DNA from: Brevundimonas sp.
GTDB taxonomy: Bacteria; Pseudomonadota; Alphaproteobacteria; Caulobacterales; Caulobacteraceae
Length of the DNA stretch: 64,000 nucleotides
Direction of reading: 5' to 3'
Assembly (NCBI RefSeq): GCF_029945885.1
Contig: NZ_JAQSDK010000004.1
Coordinates: 265,372-329,371 of the forward strand
A program made the translations under genes and the position numbers. A model generated the notes under the pieces. The model was not told where the DNA came from. It was given only the letters and a program-made list of their open reading frames with translations, and searched no databases. Below are positions 18,426-27,352 of this stretch, in pieces; the first letter of the stretch is position 1; every line of letters starts with the position of its first letter.

Positions 18426-18850
18426 GACAGCGGAAACCGGCGAGGTCTTTTGCCAAAACCCGCGCATCGGTGACAGTCGAACCCCCGCCGATTCAACCCC
18501 CTGACCGTTTCCCCACCCAAACTTCCCGCCCCACCTCCAACCGCGCCGATAATACCCCCGTCCCGTCGCCCGGGGGCTCGCTCGGCCGGCGATCCGCAGC
18601 GGCGGCGGGAGCGGATGGAGCGGGCGCAACCCGGAGCCGGACCCTGCGGGGTCGCTGGCCGAGGGGATGCGAGGTCGAGCCGGGTGGAAGGCCGGACGGC
18701 CGAGGGGGCGGGGTGGATACCCGCACCGGTCCAGGAGATGGTCGCTGCCATCCCTGCCCGCCGCGTGCAGAAGGATCCCTCGTCAACAGCGAGGCCCACG
18801 GTCCGCGCATGTGGAAGCCCGTCCGCGCGGAGCGTCTGACGTTCGCCGAA

Positions 18851-18903
18851 ACACACAGTCATACGGTCTCCGGGCGGACGCCCGGCGCTCCGCCCATGCC
18901 CCC
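18851..18903 (-). repeat. dispersed 53-base repeat, copy 1
   Basis: On the minus strand this matches 63948-64000 at 51 of 53 positions. It contains a perfect stem, CCGGGCG and CGCCCGG, separated by two bases. On the minus strand it ends with a GGAG five bases before an ATG at 18862, so it could be a leader with a ribosome-binding site; the ORF that starts there (MTVCFGERQTLR...) has no recognised relatives. Confidence 0.8.
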
Positions 18904-18993
18904 ATCACCGCAGCGTTCCGCGTGCGGCGCCTTGTCATGGGTGACGGGCGGCCCGCCCTGCCGGGGGACGTCCCGGTCAGGGACGACTCCGCC

Positions 18994-21132
18994 TCAGGCG
19001 GCGGCGGTGGCGTCCGGGGACGAGGCGGTCAGCAGCCGGTCCATGGCCGCATACAGGGCCTGGTGGCTGATCGGCTTGGCCAGGTGGGCGTTCATCCCGG
19101 CGGCCAGGCAGCGGGCGGCGTCGGCGGGCATGGCGTCGGCGGTGACGGCCAGGATCGGGGTATGGGCGACGGCACCGGGCAGGTTGCGGATCATCCGGGT
19201 CGCGGCCAGGCCGTCGACGCGCGGCATCCGCACATCCATCAGGATCAGGTCGAACAGGCCGGCCCGGGCCATGTCGACGGCCTCGTCGCCGTCGGCGGCC
19301 TCGACCACCTCGCAGCCGGCCGCCGTCAGCATCAGCCGGGCGACCTCGCGGTTGGACGGGTGATCATCGACGACCAGGACCCGGGGCGCACGGGCCTCGG
19401 TCTCGCCGGTCGCGGCGGGACCTTCGCACGGGTCGATGGCCTCGCCCGCCTCTGTGTCAGCGGCGGGCAGGGGCAGACGCAGGGTGAAGATCGCCCCCTC
19501 GCCGGGACGGCTGGCGACGCTGATGGCCCCGCCCATGATGGTCGCGTGACGTTTGACCAGAGCCAGGCCGATCCCGGCCCCGCCATGGCAGCGGCTGATG
19601 GAGTCGTCGCCCTGGACGAAGACCTCGAACAGGGCGTCGGCCCGGGCCGTATCCAGGCCGCAGCCGGTGTCGGCGACGGTGATGACGACGTCGCCGTCGA
19701 TCCGGTCGGCGACGACGCGGACCGTGCCGCGGTCGGTGAATTTCACCGCATTGCCGATCAGGTGATTCAGGGTCTGGCGCAGGCGGCGGCGATCGCCGGT
19801 GACCGATCCGCTCGCGGTCGGGCGGATTTCCAGCGTCAGCTCGACCCCCTTGTCGGCCGCGGCCGGTCGGCCGGTCTCGACGGCCGCCGTCAGCAGGGTC
19901 GACAGCACCAGGGGCTGCAGGTCCAGGGATTCGTCGCCGCGCGACACCTCCAGCACATCCTCGACCAGCATCAGCAGACACTCCCCCGACCGCTGGATCT
20001 GGTCCAGCTGGACGCGGGCCTCGGCCTCCATCGCGGGCCGGCGCGCCAGCACCTCGGCATAGCCGGTGACGCTGTTCAGCGGGGTGCGCATCTCGTGGCT
20101 CATCAGGGCCAGGAAACGGGTCTTGACGGCATCGGCCTCCTCGGCGCGACGACGCGCGACCTGGGCGGCGGTGGTCCGCGCCTGCAGCCGGGCCACCAGC
20201 CGCCGGCGGGCCGACATCACCGTGCTCACCGGCAGGGCGGTGACGACCACGGCCAGCAGGAACAGGTAGAAGATGTTGAGCCGGTGGATGACGAGCGGCA
20301 CCGCCTCCAGTCCGGGGATGTCGACCATCCGGGTCAGGGCGATCGGCCCCTGTCCGGTCGCCGTGCTGAACCCGCCGACCACCGCGACCAGGATCACGGC
20401 GCGGGCCACCCAGACCGGCGAGGTGCGGAAGGCGATCAGCAGCAGGGGCGGAAAGACCAGGAAGAGGATCCCGGCCAGGGGCTGGAAGAAGACCCCGGCG
20501 GTCACGCCCATCAGCAGGACCATCAGGCCCAGGGTCTCGGCCGGGCTAGCCGGGGCCGAGTCGCGGAACCGATGCGATTTGGCGATCAGCAGCAGGACCG
20601 GGGTGACCATCAGCATGCCGAGGATCTCCATGGCGGAGTAGCGCGCCACGGTGAACAGATACAGGGTCAGGCTATAGGGCCGCAGCGAGGCGGCGACCGT
20701 GACGATCAGCAGGGCCGACAGCAGGACGGCCGGCGTCACGGCCAGAAGGGCGAAATTGGCCAGACGGCGCGGCTGGCGCAGGTCCAGCGCCGCCCCGCCG
20801 ACGCGACGGGCGATCAGGCCGGCCAGGCAGACCTGGCCCAGGTTGAGCACGGCGTTGAGCCACAGGAAGGGCATCGGATCGCCGCGCACGATATTGGCGA
20901 GCAGATTGATGGTCAGGCAGGCGGCCAGAACCGAGACGGCCTTGCGACGGTGCAGCTGGAGCAGGGCGGCGAGCATCACGCCATTGGCCGGCCAGATGAC
21001 CACGGCCCCGAAGGTCCGGGCGCTCCAGATGCCCAGCAGCAGACAGGCCGAGAACAGGACCACATAGGCCCAGGCCGGTGGCCCGGAGGCCAGGCCTCCT
21101 TCGTGTCGGAACAGTCGCCAGCGACCGTGCAT
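18994..21132 (-). CDS. hybrid sensor histidine kinase/response regulator with MASE1 domain
   Basis: A 712-residue inner-membrane signalling protein. Residues about 15-305 form a MASE1-type integral membrane sensor with around eight helices (WPANGVMLAALLQL is characteristic). A short linker leads to HisKA with phospho-acceptor His346 in SHEMRTPLNS, then HATPase_c with N-box Asn461 (LIGNAVKF), G1 DTGCG and G2 GGAGIGLAL. A C-terminal receiver domain has phospho-acceptor Asp633 (LILMDVRMP) and the acidic pair VVDDH. No output partner is adjacent. ATG 21132 is preferred to an upstream in-frame start at 21264 because the added 44 residues are not family-like. Confidence 0.92.
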   Translation of the reverse strand: MHGRWRLFRHEGGLASGPPAWAYVVLFSACLLLGIWSARTFGAVVIWPANGVMLAALLQLHRRKAVSVLAACLTINLLANIVRGDPMPFLWLNAVLNLGQVCLAGLIARRVGGAALDLRQPRRLANFALLAVTPAVLLSALLIVTVAASLRPYSLTLYLFTVARYSAMEILGMLMVTPVLLLIAKSHRFRDSAPASPAETLGLMVLLMGVTAGVFFQPLAGILFLVFPPLLLIAFRTSPVWVARAVILVAVVGGFSTATGQGPIALTRMVDIPGLEAVPLVIHRLNIFYLFLLAVVVTALPVSTVMSARRRLVARLQARTTAAQVARRRAEEADAVKTRFLALMSHEMRTPLNSVTGYAEVLARRPAMEAEARVQLDQIQRSGECLLMLVEDVLEVSRGDESLDLQPLVLSTLLTAAVETGRPAAADKGVELTLEIRPTASGSVTGDRRRLRQTLNHLIGNAVKFTDRGTVRVVADRIDGDVVITVADTGCGLDTARADALFEVFVQGDDSISRCHGGAGIGLALVKRHATIMGGAISVASRPGEGAIFTLRLPLPAADTEAGEAIDPCEGPAATGETEARAPRVLVVDDHPSNREVARLMLTAAGCEVVEAADGDEAVDMARAGLFDLILMDVRMPRVDGLAATRMIRNLPGAVAHTPILAVTADAMPADAARCLAAGMNAHLAKPISHQALYAAMDRLLTASSPDATAAA

Positions 21133-21208
21133 TCGGCCCCTCCTGACCAACGGATTCCCTTGATCCCACAGAGAGGTTAAATTTGAGATGCCACGGGTCG
21201 CGGGGGAT

Positions 21209-21976
21209 TCAGACGGGGTCGGCGATCTCCGCCGTCGGAGCGGGGGCGTCCTGCAGGGCCGCATGGCGCGACCGCTGCCGGCGTTCGATCATATGGGCGA
21301 CCAGCCACAGGCTCATGGCCCAGGCGGCCCCGACGCTCCATCCAGCCAGGACGTCAGTGGCCCAGTGGGCGGCCAGATAGACCCGGGTCGCGCCGATCAG
21401 CAGGGCGATCAGAATGGCCGCCCCCAGGACAAAGACCTTCAGGCGTCGCCGCGGCAGGGTCCGGGCCAGCAGCACCCCGACCGTCAGATAGAAGACCGTC
21501 GACAGCAGGGCGTGACCCGAGGGGAAGCTGGCGTTGACGGTCTCGACCGCCTGGAAGATCGCCGGAGGCCGGGCCCGTTCAAACACCCCCTTCAGCCCCT
21601 CACTGAGCGCCACCCCGCCGCCGAGGCCCATCAGCAGCAGTACGGCCGACAGCCGCTTGCCCTGGATCAGCAGGAAGGCGACGACGATGGTGGCGAACAG
21701 ACCCAGCACGGCGATACCGCCCAGGGAGGTGATGTCACCGGCCGCGACCTGCAGCCACCAGGGGCCCCAGGCGTCGGACGGATCGATATTCGGCCGCACC
21801 GCCGCCAGCACGGCCTGGTCGAAGACCTGGCCGCCGGCCTCGCCGGTCTCGTCGGCCAGGCCGGCAAAGGCCAGGACACCGAGGGTGACGATGAGGAGGC
21901 CGCTCAGAACGGCCATCTCGGTTCGCGCCAGATGCAGGAGGTGGGACAGGGTTCCGGTCGCGGACTTCAGGGCCAT
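21209..21976 (-). CDS. PAP2-family phosphatase
   Basis: A 255-residue inner-membrane phosphatase with about six membrane helices and the three PAP2 active-site motifs in order: KGVFERARP (KX6RP), FPSGHA (PSGH) and ATRVYLAAHWATDV (SRX5HX3D-like). Members dephosphorylate phosphatidic acid, undecaprenyl diphosphate or phosphatidylglycerophosphate at the periplasmic face; the neighbours do not tell which. It lies 76 bases upstream of the histidine kinase gene on the same strand, so the two may share a transcript. Confidence 0.9.
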   Translation of the reverse strand: MALKSATGTLSHLLHLARTEMAVLSGLLIVTLGVLAFAGLADETGEAGGQVFDQAVLAAVRPNIDPSDAWGPWWLQVAAGDITSLGGIAVLGLFATIVVAFLLIQGKRLSAVLLLMGLGGGVALSEGLKGVFERARPPAIFQAVETVNASFPSGHALLSTVFYLTVGVLLARTLPRRRLKVFVLGAAILIALLIGATRVYLAAHWATDVLAGWSVGAAWAMSLWLVAHMIERRQRSRHAALQDAPAPTAEIADPV

Positions 21977-22159
21977 CGGCTGCTAACGGCCAAGCTGGCC
22001 GCCCGTTCCACCCCGACCGGGTTCACGGCTTCGTGATCCGGGGCCGACATCGCCTGTCATGCCCCCGTCATCCGGTTTCCCACAGGCTCATCCCGCCTTC
22101 CGTAGCGATTCGGGCAGAAAGTGATCGTCAAGCCCGTTGACGGGTCGTTAGCCATCTGC

Positions 22160-22206
22160 GCCCCATATGTGGGCTTGGGGAGCGCTTCGGCCACTAGATG
22201 ATGTGG
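22160..22206 (+). promoter_or_regulatory. paired NrdR-like boxes upstream of nrdA
   Basis: Two 16-base imperfect dyads, GCCCCATATGTGGGCT (22160-22175) and CCACTAGATGATGTGG (22191-22206). Their centres are 31 bases apart, three helical turns, the usual spacing of NrdR repressor boxes. Both keep the C at box position 4, the A at 6, AT at 8-9 and the G at 13 of the known consensus. They end 50 bases before the nrdA ATG. NrdR represses ribonucleotide reductase genes when dATP is high. Confidence 0.6.
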
Positions 22207-22256
22207 TTGGGGCGCGACAGCAACGATCAACGATTTTAGTTCAGGGCGATAAAGCA

Positions 22257-24140
22257 ATGGCTGGCGGCGAAGCTTTGAAGACGGTTGAATTCCAGTCGGT
22301 TGCGGCTGCGGACACGGCTGATCGCCCGCTGCTGTCGGTGGTTCCGTCGCTGCAACTGGACCGGTCGCGCGACGACCTGCTGACCGCCTTCGGCAAGAAA
22401 ACCCTCGAGGACCGCTATCTGCTGCCCGGCGAGAGCTACCAGGACATGTTCGCCCGCGTCGCCACCGCCTATGCCGACGACGCCGACCACGCCCAGCGCG
22501 TCTATGACTATATGTCCAAGCTGTGGTTCATGCCCTCGACCCCGGTGCTGTCGAACGGCGGGGCCGATCGCGGCCTGCCGATCTCCTGCTTCCTCAACGC
22601 CGTGGCTGACAGTCTCGACGGCATCCAGTCGGTCTGGAACGAAAATGTCGCCCTGGCCTCGAACGGCGGCGGCATCGGCACCTACTGGGGCGGCGTCCGC
22701 TCCATCGGCGAGAAGGTCAAGGGCGCGGGCCAGACCAGCGGCATCATCCCCTTTATCCGCGTGATGGACTCCCTGACACTGGCCATTTCTCAGGGCTCGC
22801 TGCGTCGCGGCTCGGCCGCCGTCTATCTGGACGTCCACCACCCCGAGATCGAGGAGTTCCTCGAGATCCGCAAACCGTCGGGCGACTTCAACCGCAAATC
22901 CCTGAACCTGCACCACGGCATCAACATCACCGACGCCTTCATGGAGGCGGTGCGCGACGGGCGCACCTTCGACCTGCTGTCGCCGAAGGACCAGGAGGTC
23001 ATCCGCACGGTTGACGCCCGAAGCCTGTGGCAGAAGATCCTCGAGATCCGCCTGCAGACCGGCGAGCCCTATCTGATCTTTTCGGACACGGTGAACCGCC
23101 AGATGCCGCAGCATCAGCGCGATCTGGGCCTGAAGGTCAAACAGTCCAACCTGTGTTCGGAGATCATGCTCCACACCGGCCGCGACCATCTGGGCGTCGA
23201 CCGGACCGCCGTCTGCTGCCTGTCCTCGGTCAATGCCGAGACCTTCCTCGAATGGCGCGAGGAGCCGAAATTCATCGAGGACGTGATGCGTTTCCTCGAC
23301 AATGTGCTGGAAGACTTCATCCGTCGCGCCCCGCCGGAGATGGCCGCGGCCGTCTATTCGGCCAAGCGCGAGCGCTCGGTGGGTCTGGGCCTGATGGGCT
23401 TCCACTCCTTCCTGCAGGCCCAGGGAGTCGCTTTCGAAAGCGCCATGGCCAAGTCGTGGAACATGCGGCTGTTCAAGCATCTGCGCCGCGAGGCCGACAA
23501 GGCCAGCCGCCTGCTGGCCGAGGAAAAGGGGGCCTGTGAGGACGCCGCCGAGCGCGGCGTGATGGAGCGGTTCAGCCACAAGCTGGCCATCGCCCCGACC
23601 GCCTCGATCTCGATCATCTGCGGCGGCACCAGCGCCGGCATCGAACCGATCCCGGCCAATATCTATACCCACAAGACCCTGTCGGGCTCCTTCGCCGTCA
23701 AGAACCCCTATCTGGAGAAGATCCTCGGCGAAAAGGGTCTGGATACCGATGCCATCTGGTCGTCGATCCTCGAGCATGAGGGCTCGGTCCAGCATCTCGA
23801 TGGGCTGAACGACGACGAAAAGTCGATCTTCAAGACCGCCTTCGAACTGGACCAGCGCTGGATCGTCGAACTGTCCGCCGATCGCACCCCCGAAATCTGC
23901 CAGGCCCAGTCGATCAACCTGTTCATCCCGGGTGACGTCAACAAATGGGACCTGCACATGCTGCACTGGTCGGCATGGGAGCGGGGGCTGAAATCCCTTT
24001 ACTATCTGCGGTCCAAATCGGTGCAGCGGGCCGCCTTCGCCGGTTCGGAAGACAAGGTCGAGGCCGAAATCGACCCGAACCAGCCGGATCTCTTCAGCGC
24101 CGCGCCCACCGACTATGACGAGTGCCTCGCCTGCCAGTAG
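22257..24140 (+). CDS. nrdA: ribonucleoside-diphosphate reductase class I, alpha subunit
   Basis: NrdA reduces ribonucleoside diphosphates to deoxyribonucleotides together with NrdB. The 627-residue form has the substrate-site cysteine Cys111 (PISCFLN), the radical-site motif NLCSE (Asn298, Cys300, Glu302), the second redox cysteine in VCCLSS (about 320-321), and the C-terminal shuttle pair in the ending DECLACQ. An N-terminal ATP-cone, which gives dATP feedback in E. coli NrdA, is absent: family homology starts around residue 25. nrdB is not in the window. ATG 22257 was chosen over an in-frame start at 22167, which would overlap the NrdR-like boxes. Confidence 0.94.
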   Translation: MAGGEALKTVEFQSVAAADTADRPLLSVVPSLQLDRSRDDLLTAFGKKTLEDRYLLPGESYQDMFARVATAYADDADHAQRVYDYMSKLWFMPSTPVLSNGGADRGLPISCFLNAVADSLDGIQSVWNENVALASNGGGIGTYWGGVRSIGEKVKGAGQTSGIIPFIRVMDSLTLAISQGSLRRGSAAVYLDVHHPEIEEFLEIRKPSGDFNRKSLNLHHGINITDAFMEAVRDGRTFDLLSPKDQEVIRTVDARSLWQKILEIRLQTGEPYLIFSDTVNRQMPQHQRDLGLKVKQSNLCSEIMLHTGRDHLGVDRTAVCCLSSVNAETFLEWREEPKFIEDVMRFLDNVLEDFIRRAPPEMAAAVYSAKRERSVGLGLMGFHSFLQAQGVAFESAMAKSWNMRLFKHLRREADKASRLLAEEKGACEDAAERGVMERFSHKLAIAPTASISIICGGTSAGIEPIPANIYTHKTLSGSFAVKNPYLEKILGEKGLDTDAIWSSILEHEGSVQHLDGLNDDEKSIFKTAFELDQRWIVELSADRTPEICQAQSINLFIPGDVNKWDLHMLHWSAWERGLKSLYYLRSKSVQRAAFAGSEDKVEAEIDPNQPDLFSAAPTDYDECLACQ

Positions 24141-24231
24141 GGCGAGGCCGTCGCCCTGACGGCACGCGACCGGTCAGGACAGATGCCTGCCCTGGAACCC
24201 GTGTGTGACCCCGACGTTTGCGTCCTGGTCG

Positions 24232-24248
24232 CACATTGCGAAAATGTG
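24232..24248. terminator. possible nrdA terminator hairpin
   Basis: A perfect 6-bp stem, CACATT (24232-24237) and AATGTG (24243-24248), with loop GCGAA, between nrdA and the next gene. It has no T-run. Confidence 0.35.
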
Positions 24249-24311
24249 TGTTGGCGAACAGGGGCATCTGATACAGGATTTCCTATCGCTAACGGACTGA
24301 GGGGCCCGTTG

Positions 24312-25193
24312 ATGCGTCTGGCGACGATCATGTCTGGAGTGGGGATGGCGCTGATCTGCGCCAGCGCCAATTCGGCCATTGCCCAGGCCGCGCCGACCTC
24401 CTGGATCGTCGACACCGCCGTTGCGCTGGACGAACCTGCGCCGGCCACAGTCGCCGAGCTGCTGATCCAGCTCGATCATCACGCATCCCTGAACGACACC
24501 GACGCGGGCGGTTTTGCGCCGCCGCTAGAGGCGTCAGACCGGTTTGTGGATTCCGGTGCCGCCCCGCGCGCCACGGACCACCGTGATATCTGGTTCGAGA
24601 CTCCTGAATTTACGGATCGCCTGCGCCTGCGCACCGAGGGAATCCTGCGCCGCGCCGACGGGGCCCCGGTGCCCGTCAGCCCGCTGGACGCGGCGGCGCT
24701 CGAATCCGAACACTATGACCTCAGCTATATCCGGGGCTGGCCGGCCACCCTGGGCTATACGGCCTCGGGCCTGGAAGTGACCCTGACCCCGCACGCCGGG
24801 CTCGGGATCGGCACCCGCGGCGGCACGGCCGAAGCCGGGGCGATCCTGAAGATCGGCACGGATATGGAGCATCTGGTTCCCGCCGGCAGCACGACCTTCG
24901 GTGAGCGGGCCCGCTGGTACATCTATGCCGCCGGATCGGGACGGGCAGTCGGCTATAATTTCGCCCGTACCCGTGACGGGGAGTTTGCCCGCTCCGGTGT
25001 CAGCCATGATTCCAGCAATTTCGCCGGTGACGCCTCACTGGGCGTCGCCTTCCGCAAGGGCGACCTTCAGAGCTCGATCGGCGTGATCTATCGCGAGTTG
25101 GGCCCGTCTGACCTGCGCACCGGCTATGGTGTCGATACCGATATATCCGAGGGCGTGTTCGCCTTTCAGCTGTCGATCAAACCCGGCTGGTGA
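24312..25193 (+). CDS. LpxR/DUF2219-like outer-membrane protein
   Basis: A 293-residue exported protein. The signal peptide MRLATIMSGVGMALICASANSAIAQA is clear. The C-terminal half has the beta-strand pattern of a small outer-membrane barrel, with WYIYAAGSGRAVGYNFARTRDG and ASLGVAFRKGDLQSSIGVIYREL resembling the DUF2219 (lipid A 3'-O-deacylase LpxR) family. Whether it keeps deacylase activity cannot be judged from the sequence. The start at 24312 opens the signal peptide; an in-frame GTG/ATG extension upstream is Cys-rich and unlikely. Its stop (25191-25193) abuts the stop of the convergent ggt gene with no base between. Confidence 0.65.
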   Translation: MRLATIMSGVGMALICASANSAIAQAAPTSWIVDTAVALDEPAPATVAELLIQLDHHASLNDTDAGGFAPPLEASDRFVDSGAAPRATDHRDIWFETPEFTDRLRLRTEGILRRADGAPVPVSPLDAAALESEHYDLSYIRGWPATLGYTASGLEVTLTPHAGLGIGTRGGTAEAGAILKIGTDMEHLVPAGSTTFGERARWYIYAAGSGRAVGYNFARTRDGEFARSGVSHDSSNFAGDASLGVAFRKGDLQSSIGVIYRELGPSDLRTGYGVDTDISEGVFAFQLSIKPGW

Positions 25194-26951
25194 TCACCGC
25201 CCGGACGCCGGGTCGGCCGTCGCCACCACGCCCTCGCGCCGGTCATCGGCTCCCCCGTCCCAGTGGCCGTCGCGCCAGAGGCCACCATGCAGGCCGGAGT
25301 TCTCGCTCGCATTGGGGCGTAGCTCGATGCCGCGCGCCGCCAGATCCGCTGCCAGGGCGGCGGCGAAACGGTCGGTATCGGCCCCGAAGCCGTCACCCTT
25401 GGCTACCAGGTTGGGCAGGTCGAAGGCGGTCTGGACCGGGAGGTTCCAGTCCAGGGTCGCGATCAGGGCCTTGGCGTTATAGGCGAGGATCGATGAGCCC
25501 CCCGGTGACCCCAGGGCCCCGACCAGCCGCCCCTGACGGTCGAGGATGATCACCGGTGACATCGACGAGCGCGGCCGCTTGCCCGCCGCCACCGCATTGG
25601 CGGCCGGACCGCCGTCGGGCCGGGTGGGTTCGAACGAGAAGTCGGTCAGCTGGTTGTTGAGGAAGAAGCCGCCGGTCATACGGCCCGAGCCGAACACGCT
25701 CTCGACCGTTGTGGTCATGCTGACGGCATTGCCGGCGGCGTCGACGATGACGACATGCGAAGTTCCGGCGGGTTCGGCGGTTGCGTCCGCGCCCCGAAAG
25801 ATGCCCCCCGGCGGTGTTCCGGCCGCAGCGGCCCCGTTCAGGCCCGGTGCCAGGGCCGCCCGACCGGCGACATAGGCCGGGTCCAGAAGTCCGGCGACCG
25901 GCACCCCGACAAAGGCCGGGTCACCGACATAGCGGTTGCGGTCGGCGTACATTAGCCGTTGCAGCTGGGCGAAGGCCGTCCAGGCCGCGGCACTGTCAGG
26001 CCCCTGATCGATGTCCGGAGTCTGTTCCGCCATGGCCAGAAGCTGCAGCAGGGCCACGCCGCTGGACGGGGGGGGCGGGACGCAGATCACATAGATCCGG
26101 TAGGGGCGGCACAGGGCCCCGCGCTCGATCGGGCTGTAGGCGGCGATGTCGGCCGTGGTCAGGTCACCGGGCCGGGGCGCTTCGGCCACGGTGGCGGCGA
26201 TGCCCTCGGCAATCGGGCCGCGATAGAAGGCCTGCGGCCCGCCCGCGGCGATCCGCGCGAGGGTCTCGGCATAGGCCGGATTTCGCAGCCGGTCCCCGGC
26301 ACCATAGCGGCCGCCGTCGGGCCGGGTGAAATAGGCGTCGGCCCACCCGGTACGGGCCTGTCCGGCGGGGGCGGCGATGAAGCCGGCCAGGCGCGGGCTG
26401 ACAATGAACCCGTCAAGGGCCAGGGCTGCGGCGTCGCCGAACAGCCCGGCCCACGCCAGGGAGCCGTGATCGTGCTGGGCCAGGCCCAGCATGGCCACGA
26501 CGCCCGGCGTGCCGGTCGAGCGCCCGCTCAGCACCGCATCACCGAACCCCAGCGGCTTGCCGTCCTCATAGAAGAGCCGGGCCGTGGCCGAGGCCGGGGC
26601 CGTTTCACGCCCGTCATAGGCGGTGACCTCGCCGGTGGCGGCGTCGAAATGCATCAGGAAGGCCCCGCCGCCGAGACCGGACGACTGGGGTTCGACCAGG
26701 CCCAGCACAGCCTGAACCGCCACCGCCGCATCAACCGCCGACCCGCCGCGTTGCAGCACCGCCATCCCGGCCGCGACCGCCAGCGGATTGGCGGCGGCGA
26801 CGAACGGTCCGCGGGCGGGGAGCGGGGCCGCTTCCGCGGCGGTGACCGCTCCCGGCACCGTTGGCCAGCGCGGCAGGGTCCCGCAGGCCGTCGTCACGGT
26901 CAGAACGACCGACAGGGACAGGACGGCGAGCGACGAACGGACAGGGCGCAT
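25194..26951 (-). CDS. ggt: gamma-glutamyltransferase
   Basis: A 585-residue periplasmic Ntn-hydrolase that cleaves the gamma-glutamyl bond of glutathione. The signal peptide has a lipobox-like end (TVTTAC, Cys23). The large-subunit part contains the family signature VEPQSSGLGGGAFLM (about residues 87-100). The autoprocessing and catalytic threonine is Thr397 in AGTSHVVIVDAAGNAVSMTTTVESVFGSG. The precursor would split there into a ~373-residue large (after signal removal) and a ~189-residue small subunit. The substrate-binding GSPGGSSI is present near the end. Start chosen at 26951; a longer frame would run into the tRNA-Arg gene. Confidence 0.93.
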   Translation of the reverse strand: MRPVRSSLAVLSLSVVLTVTTACGTLPRWPTVPGAVTAAEAAPLPARGPFVAAANPLAVAAGMAVLQRGGSAVDAAVAVQAVLGLVEPQSSGLGGGAFLMHFDAATGEVTAYDGRETAPASATARLFYEDGKPLGFGDAVLSGRSTGTPGVVAMLGLAQHDHGSLAWAGLFGDAAALALDGFIVSPRLAGFIAAPAGQARTGWADAYFTRPDGGRYGAGDRLRNPAYAETLARIAAGGPQAFYRGPIAEGIAATVAEAPRPGDLTTADIAAYSPIERGALCRPYRIYVICVPPPPSSGVALLQLLAMAEQTPDIDQGPDSAAAWTAFAQLQRLMYADRNRYVGDPAFVGVPVAGLLDPAYVAGRAALAPGLNGAAAAGTPPGGIFRGADATAEPAGTSHVVIVDAAGNAVSMTTTVESVFGSGRMTGGFFLNNQLTDFSFEPTRPDGGPAANAVAAGKRPRSSMSPVIILDRQGRLVGALGSPGGSSILAYNAKALIATLDWNLPVQTAFDLPNLVAKGDGFGADTDRFAAALAADLAARGIELRPNASENSGLHGGLWRDGHWDGGADDRREGVVATADPASGR

Positions 26952-27094
26952 GGGCGGTCTCGGCAAGGGCGACGGACAGACCCCAGACCTAGGCTGCGCT
27001 CCCCGCTTCGCCAAGCCCGCAAAAACTCTCCGAACCGGCTTGCGCCCCGCCGGCCGAGCGGCTAGATACCCGCCCTCGCCGTAAAGGCCTGTGC

Positions 27095-27171
27095 GCGCCC
27101 GTAGCTCAGCTGGATAGAGCATCAGACTACGAATCTGAGGGTCGGACGTTCGAATCGTTCCGGGCGCGCCA
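27095..27171 (+). tRNA. tRNA-Arg (anticodon ACG)
   Basis: A 77-base cloverleaf. The acceptor stem is GCGCCCG (27095-27101) with CGGGCGC (27161-27167), followed by G and an encoded CCA (27169-27171). The anticodon stem is TCAGA/TCTGA with loop CTACGAA, giving anticodon ACG. The T-loop is GTTCGAATC. The 3' end of this gene is the attachment site of the genomic island that starts here. Confidence 0.95.
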
Positions 27172-27174
27172 TTT
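27154..27174 (+). repeat. attachment site, left (in tRNA-Arg 3' end)
   Basis: A 21-base segment (ATCGTTCC to CGCCATTT) covering the T-arm and acceptor 3' half, plus three bases past the tRNA. It is identical to 41269-41289 in the same orientation. The flanking bases differ (A at 27153, C at 41268; T at 27175, C at 41290), which fixes its limits. Confidence 0.9.
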
Positions 27175-27352
27175 TCCTTTAAGTGTTGTTTTAACTCATC
27201 TTTCCGGTTTCCCGGCGATGGGTTTATCAACCGGATTTACAACTATTTGGACACCGCCCGGCACCGGCCTCGATCCGGTGCTCGCGCTTGGTTTATCGTC
27301 GCATTTTGATGCCAAAGGGTCCGGCGGCCCGACGCACCCACTCACGGATCTG

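Larger units (their letters stand above)
18113..18993. other. repeat-rich region without a supported gene
   Basis: About 880 bases between clpB and the convergent histidine kinase gene. The first third holds two diverged copies of a ~130-base unit and a large nested palindrome (separate entries). A further stretch, 18472-18850, has many competing ORFs on both strands, none family-like. A 53-base repeat with a stable stem follows at 18851-18903. A structured RNA on the minus strand within 18472-18850 is possible, but I recognise no RNase P, 6S, tmRNA or SRP signature. Confidence 0.6.

Noticed and set aside
18140..18862. 240-codon minus-strand ORF starting within the 53-base repeat
   Set aside because: It runs through the palindromes after clpB, which are clearly not coding; only its first few codons are shared with the second repeat copy.
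18667..21180. 837-codon plus-strand ORF opposite the histidine kinase
   Set aside because: Antisense shadow; Gln/Gly/His-rich, no recognisable domain.
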